From: Chitinophaga costaii
GTDB taxonomy: Bacteria; Bacteroidota; Bacteroidia; Chitinophagales; Chitinophagaceae
Length of the DNA stretch: 64,000 nucleotides
Direction: 5' to 3'
Assembly: GCF_900094705.1 (NCBI RefSeq)
Contig: NZ_FMAR01000010.1
Span: 123,030-187,029 of the forward strand
Shown here: piece by piece, positions 61,292-64,000 of the stretch
Layout: every line of letters starts with the position of its first letter
Position numbering within the stretch: the stretch's first letter is position 1
Translations under genes and position numbers: made by a program
The notes under the pieces: generated by a model
Database searches by the model: none
What the model was told of the DNA's origin: nothing
What the model saw: only the letters and a program-made list of their open reading frames with translations

Positions 61292-62947
61292 ATGAAACAA
61301 AACCTTTCCTTGCTCCTGCTGCTGGCATTGGCCCTTCCACTACATGCCACGGTAATTATCAACAAGGCACAACCGCTCACCCCTGTTATCACCCAATATC
61401 AAAAGGCGGAATGGAACATTACCCTTACCGCTACCTATAACAATCCTTACGACCAGCGGCAAGTAAGCCTGGACATGTTATTGAAAAGCCCTTCCGGCAA
61501 GCCTTTACTGCTGCCATGCTATTACGACGCCGTGCAACAAACCTGGAAGGCACGCTTTACACCGCAGGAATCCGGCACCTACCAATATCATTTTCATTTG
61601 CAGGCCGGGCAGGAAGACACCAGCAACGCCGACCAGCGTTTTACCGCGCAGGCCAGTAATAGCCAGGGGTTTCTGCATAAGCACGACCTGTGGACATTTC
61701 AATACGATAACGGCGATTTGTTTCGCGGCATAGGCGAAAACATAGCCTGGGAGTCGCGAGATTTTGAAGCTGATAAATGGACCTACCAGTACCTGCTGCC
61801 TAAACTGGCGCAAAATGGTGGTAACTTTTTCCGTACGTGGATGTGCTATTGGAATCTTCCACTGGAATGGAAAAAGGTACATAACACAAAGCGCTATAGC
61901 AATAGTGATGCGTACTTTAACCCCGGCGCCATTACCCGTATGGACTCCCTGGTTGCCCAATGCGATTCACTGCATCTACACTTCATGCTTACCCTCGACT
62001 GGCATGGACACTTTATGCAAAACGGCGGCTGGAAAAACAGTAATTACAATGTAGCAAACGGCGGCCCTTGTACAACACCCACCGATTTTTTCACCCTGCC
62101 TGCCGCACAGGAAATGTATAAAAACCGGCTGCGTTATATTGTGGCACGCTGGGGCTATAGCAGCAGCATTGCAGTATGGGAATTTTTTAACGAGGTAGAT
62201 AATGCGGCCTTTACCCAGCAAGACAGCATACTCATACCCCTGCCCGCCATTGCACAATGGCACCTGGAAATGAGCCGTTATCTTAAAGGCCTTGACCCCT
62301 ACCAACACCTGGTTAGTACCAGCATATCGCACCGCGATATTATCGGTATGAACTCCATCCCTTACATCGACTTCAACCAAAAACATATTTATAAATACAC
62401 AGAAAAAATACCCGGCATTTACCCCGACTATATTCAAACCTTCGGCAAACCCTATGTGGTAGGCGAGTTTGGCTACCGCTGGGAAGATCAAGACCCTAAG
62501 TATGCAGTGGAAGCAGATTACGATTACAAACGGGGTTTGTGGTATGGCTTATTTAGTGCTACGCCCTTGCTACCCATGTCGTGGTGGTGGGAGTTGTTTG
62601 ATGACCAGCACATGATGCCTTACCTGCAAAGTGTACGCACCATCAGTAACCATATGCTGAACGCTGGCAAGGGTGCTTTTACCCCTATACCGGTAAAGGC
62701 CGGACTGCTGGAGGCTTACGCCCTGCAATGTGGCCAAACGTACTACGTGTATTTGCTCAACAATACCGACACCACACAGTCACCATCCTTGCAACTGACT
62801 GTACCAGCGGGTTACAAACTACAGCAGTTTACCCCTTCGGCCAATGCCTTTACCACCCAGGCTTATACGGGCACGGCCAAAGGAATGGCTATTCGTGGGT
62901 TTGCTTTGCCTGCTAAAACAGAAACGGTATTAGTTTTTTCGAAGTGA
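61292..62947 (+). CDS. DUF5060-containing GH5-like (clan A) glycoside hydrolase
   Basis: 551 residues from ATG 61292; the frame begins earlier but a signal peptide (MKQNLSLLLLLALALPLHA) starts here. An N-terminal beta-sandwich DUF5060-like domain (about 25-125: YQKAEWNITLTATYNNPYDQRQVSLDM, SGTYQYHF). The (beta/alpha)8 domain runs about 130-460: FRGIGENIAWESR, then NFFRTWMCYWNLPLEWKK. Acid/base Glu301 (VWEFFNEVDN) and nucleophile Glu392 (VVGEFGYRWED), 91 residues apart, fit clan A retaining enzymes. The C-terminal beta domain is YVYLLNNTDTTQ onward. Exported, likely periplasmic or secreted. The sugar cleaved is uncertain; control by the adjacent hybrid sensor is likely. Confidence 0.88.
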   Translation: MKQNLSLLLLLALALPLHATVIINKAQPLTPVITQYQKAEWNITLTATYNNPYDQRQVSLDMLLKSPSGKPLLLPCYYDAVQQTWKARFTPQESGTYQYHFHLQAGQEDTSNADQRFTAQASNSQGFLHKHDLWTFQYDNGDLFRGIGENIAWESRDFEADKWTYQYLLPKLAQNGGNFFRTWMCYWNLPLEWKKVHNTKRYSNSDAYFNPGAITRMDSLVAQCDSLHLHFMLTLDWHGHFMQNGGWKNSNYNVANGGPCTTPTDFFTLPAAQEMYKNRLRYIVARWGYSSSIAVWEFFNEVDNAAFTQQDSILIPLPAIAQWHLEMSRYLKGLDPYQHLVSTSISHRDIIGMNSIPYIDFNQKHIYKYTEKIPGIYPDYIQTFGKPYVVGEFGYRWEDQDPKYAVEADYDYKRGLWYGLFSATPLLPMSWWWELFDDQHMMPYLQSVRTISNHMLNAGKGAFTPIPVKAGLLEAYALQCGQTYYVYLLNNTDTTQSPSLQLTVPAGYKLQQFTPSANAFTTQAYTGTAKGMAIRGFALPAKTETVLVFSK

Positions 62948-63054
62948 TCATCCGAGTAAAATCTATGTTTGGGCCCCCCGCTTGTATGTCTATTTGAAGC
63001 CCTCTGTGTAGTATTAACCTGTTCTTTTTTTATTCCACACATAAAACTTCAGTT

Positions 63055-63726
63055 ATGAAACAAATGACCCTTGTGGCCACTATGGCCCTTCTATTGCTGG
63101 CAGGTACAAGCTGTACCAAATCGATCAAAACCGATTCTGCCGATCCCAATGCTACCGTTCCCCGTGCGGCCGTGCCGCAAAGCGCCTTTAATTTGTGGGG
63201 CACCTGTAATGGCACTCCCTATAATATTTCGGGCAGCAACGGCATTTGCATACCCGTTGGCAATTGCAGCACCGATTTCGACGCGGCACAACAAAGCACT
63301 GGTCAAAATGCTACCGGCATGCAATTTTATGGCTGTTTTAAAGGTGGCACCAGCGCCAATAGCAGTGCCAGCGAACAGGCTGTATTTGTGTGCGACAATG
63401 TATCGGAATGGAATGGCAATGAAATGGGTTTTGTAAAAACCCTGAACGACAATGTACTCAAAGCCTACCTGCAAGGAGGCGGACAGTACATTTATGAAAC
63501 TATTTCCAGCGGCGACAATGGCTATCACACTTTTAAATGCCAGGCCCGGAGCAGCAACCACCACCAGGTAGACTTTTACGTAGACGGAACGTATAAACTT
63601 ACGCTTACGAACAACAGTGGAACTTATTACAACAACTGGTTTTACTTTGTAGGTACTAACCATTGGTATGGTGGTAGTAACAATAGTGGTCAGCAGATTG
63701 AAATGTATAGCATGACTACTTACTAA
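63055..63726 (+). CDS. Secreted lipoprotein, beta-rich, possible glycan-binding
   Basis: 223 residues. Lipoprotein signal LVATMALLLLAGTSCTKS (Cys about 20). The mature chain has five to six cysteines (GTCNG, GICIP, NCSTD, YGCFK, FVCDN, KCQA), consistent with disulfides. Aromatic beta-strands follow: YIYETISSGDNGYHTFKCQA, HHQVDFYVDGTYKLTLTNNSGTYYNNWFYFVG. The second half resembles a concanavalin/lectin-like beta-sandwich (VDFYVDG.Y pattern). No catalytic motif. It follows the glycosidase by 107 bp, so a surface glycan-binding role is plausible but unproven. A strong terminator follows. Confidence 0.75.
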   Translation: MKQMTLVATMALLLLAGTSCTKSIKTDSADPNATVPRAAVPQSAFNLWGTCNGTPYNISGSNGICIPVGNCSTDFDAAQQSTGQNATGMQFYGCFKGGTSANSSASEQAVFVCDNVSEWNGNEMGFVKTLNDNVLKAYLQGGGQYIYETISSGDNGYHTFKCQARSSNHHQVDFYVDGTYKLTLTNNSGTYYNNWFYFVGTNHWYGGSNNSGQQIEMYSMTTY

Positions 63727-63747
63727 GCGTTCGCAGGGTAATATTTA

Positions 63748-63790
63748 CAAAGGGTGTATCGTTCATGGCGATACACCCTTTGTTATTTAT
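63748..63790 (+). terminator. Strong stem-loop terminator after the lipoprotein gene
   Basis: CAAAGGGTGTATCG (63748-63761) pairs perfectly with CGATACACCCTTTG (63769-63782), 14 bp, 7-nt loop, followed by TTATTTATTT. On the minus strand it lies 17 nt after the stop of the interrupted gene, so it may serve both. Confidence 0.8.
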
Positions 63791-63798
63791 TTAAAGAG

Positions 63799-63905
63799 TC
63801 ATTTAGCCGTTTTTTCTAAGGCAGTAACGTCTTCGCATAGCATCTGCCACCCTAACTTCTTCCGCCGTGCAGGCTTATTTTTAATATACAAAAGGATGGT
63901 ATTCG
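63799..63905 (-). pseudogene. 3' part of a gene interrupted by a group II intron
   Basis: Directly after the intron end the minus strand is open: NTILLYIKNKPARRKKLGWQ then MLCEDVTALEKTAK and TGA at 63801-63799. The basic/hydrophobic pattern is protein-like and the frame runs right up to the splice junction (63905/63906), so this is the 3' exon of an interrupted gene. The family is not recognisable from 34 codons. If the intron splices, the gene may still be expressed. The 5' exon lies beyond the window. Confidence 0.5.
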
Positions 63906-64000
63906 ATCGAGTAGGAAGGTAGGGATTAATTCCCTACCTGTCCTCTCACACCACCGTACGTACCGTTCGGTATACGGCGGTTCCTTAATTTAGTTCCGAG
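63906..64000 (-). mobile_element. Group II intron, 3' end (domains V and VI), continues past right edge
   Basis: Minus strand from 63983: a domain V hairpin, ACCGCCGTA-TACC, loop GAAC, GGTA, 2-nt bulge CG, TACGGTGGT, followed by the conserved GTGAGAGG segment. The lower stem pairs over 9 bp with one G-T, as in bacterial domain V. The upstream triad reads CGC in place of AGC. Domain VI is the hairpin GGTAGGG (63938-63932) / CCCTACC (63924-63918). The intron ends CTACTCGAT at 63914-63906, a usual bacterial group II 3' terminus. The reverse transcriptase/maturase gene and 5' end should lie to the right of the window. Confidence 0.8.

Noticed and set aside
1..64000. tRNA, rRNA and CRISPR arrays
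   Set aside because: No T-arm-like GGTTCGAATCC in a cloverleaf context, no rRNA stretches and no regularly spaced short repeats were found by reading; a tRNAscan/Infernal run would be decisive.

Overview
The window looks like chromosomal DNA of a Bacteroidota bacterium of the Chitinophagaceae/Chitinophaga kind. The evidence is a SusC/SusD pair behind an ECF sigma/FecR pair, a hybrid two-component regulator with AraC output, many secreted proteins with SPII-type lipoprotein signals, and repeated TAnnTTTG (-7) promoter boxes with no clear Shine-Dalgarno sequences. I saw no rRNA, tRNA or CRISPR array.

Layout. 1-8.4 kb: a decayed histidine-kinase fragment at the left edge, a TonB-dependent receptor, purT, a large AsmA-like protein and a frameshifted small secreted-protein gene. 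8.8-12.1 kb: a tight five-gene operon of two unknown soluble proteins, a membrane protein, a NarL-type histidine kinase and its LuxR-type regulator. 12.5-14.3 kb: a secreted hypothetical and a WaaP/Kdo-kinase-like protein. 14.4-22.5 kb: ECF sigma, FecR, SusC (with STN domain), SusD and a TlpA-like thioredoxin, a sigma/anti-sigma controlled uptake locus. 22.6-26.9 kb: an ABC exporter pair, a DEAD-box helicase and small membrane proteins. 27-31 kb: a GH30 plus GH16 lipoprotein pair suited to beta-glucan (fungal wall or laminarin) breakdown, a DUF1415 protein, a nonsense-interrupted gene and a TMEM175-like channel. 31-34 kb: a duplicated 355-bp hairpin-forming repeat directly downstream of a PrfH-RtcB RNA/ribosome repair operon.

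34.5-44.3 kb: TetR regulator, KirBac potassium channel, B12-type radical SAM protein, a second DEAD-box helicase with DEVD in motif II, a LytS/LytR-type two-component pair, a sterol-desaturase-family hydroxylase and three small envelope proteins. 44.5-50.7 kb: copper amine oxidase, a GNAT remnant, 2'-5' RNA ligase-like and ThuA-like proteins, and an SF1 helicase. 51-55.4 kb: HdeD-like protein, an H1-tailed SWIB protein, a polytopic glycosyltransferase-like protein and a GT2 glycosyltransferase. 55.5-64 kb: AraC regulator, a 1415-residue hybrid two-component sensor, a DUF5060/GH5-like glycosidase and a secreted lipoprotein. At the right edge the 3' end of a group II intron sits inside a gene whose last 34 codons are still readable.

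Two themes stand out. First, at least seven intergenic stretches read as broken genes (frameshift, nonsense or intron insertion). Several of the frameshifts fall at runs of four A, so assembly error must be excluded. Second, at least four genes have the -7 promoter box ending only 4-6 nt before the start codon, which predicts leaderless or nearly leaderless mRNAs. The known module of most biological interest is PrfH-RtcB. The least explained structures are the paired hairpin repeats beside it and the five-gene operon at 8.8 kb.
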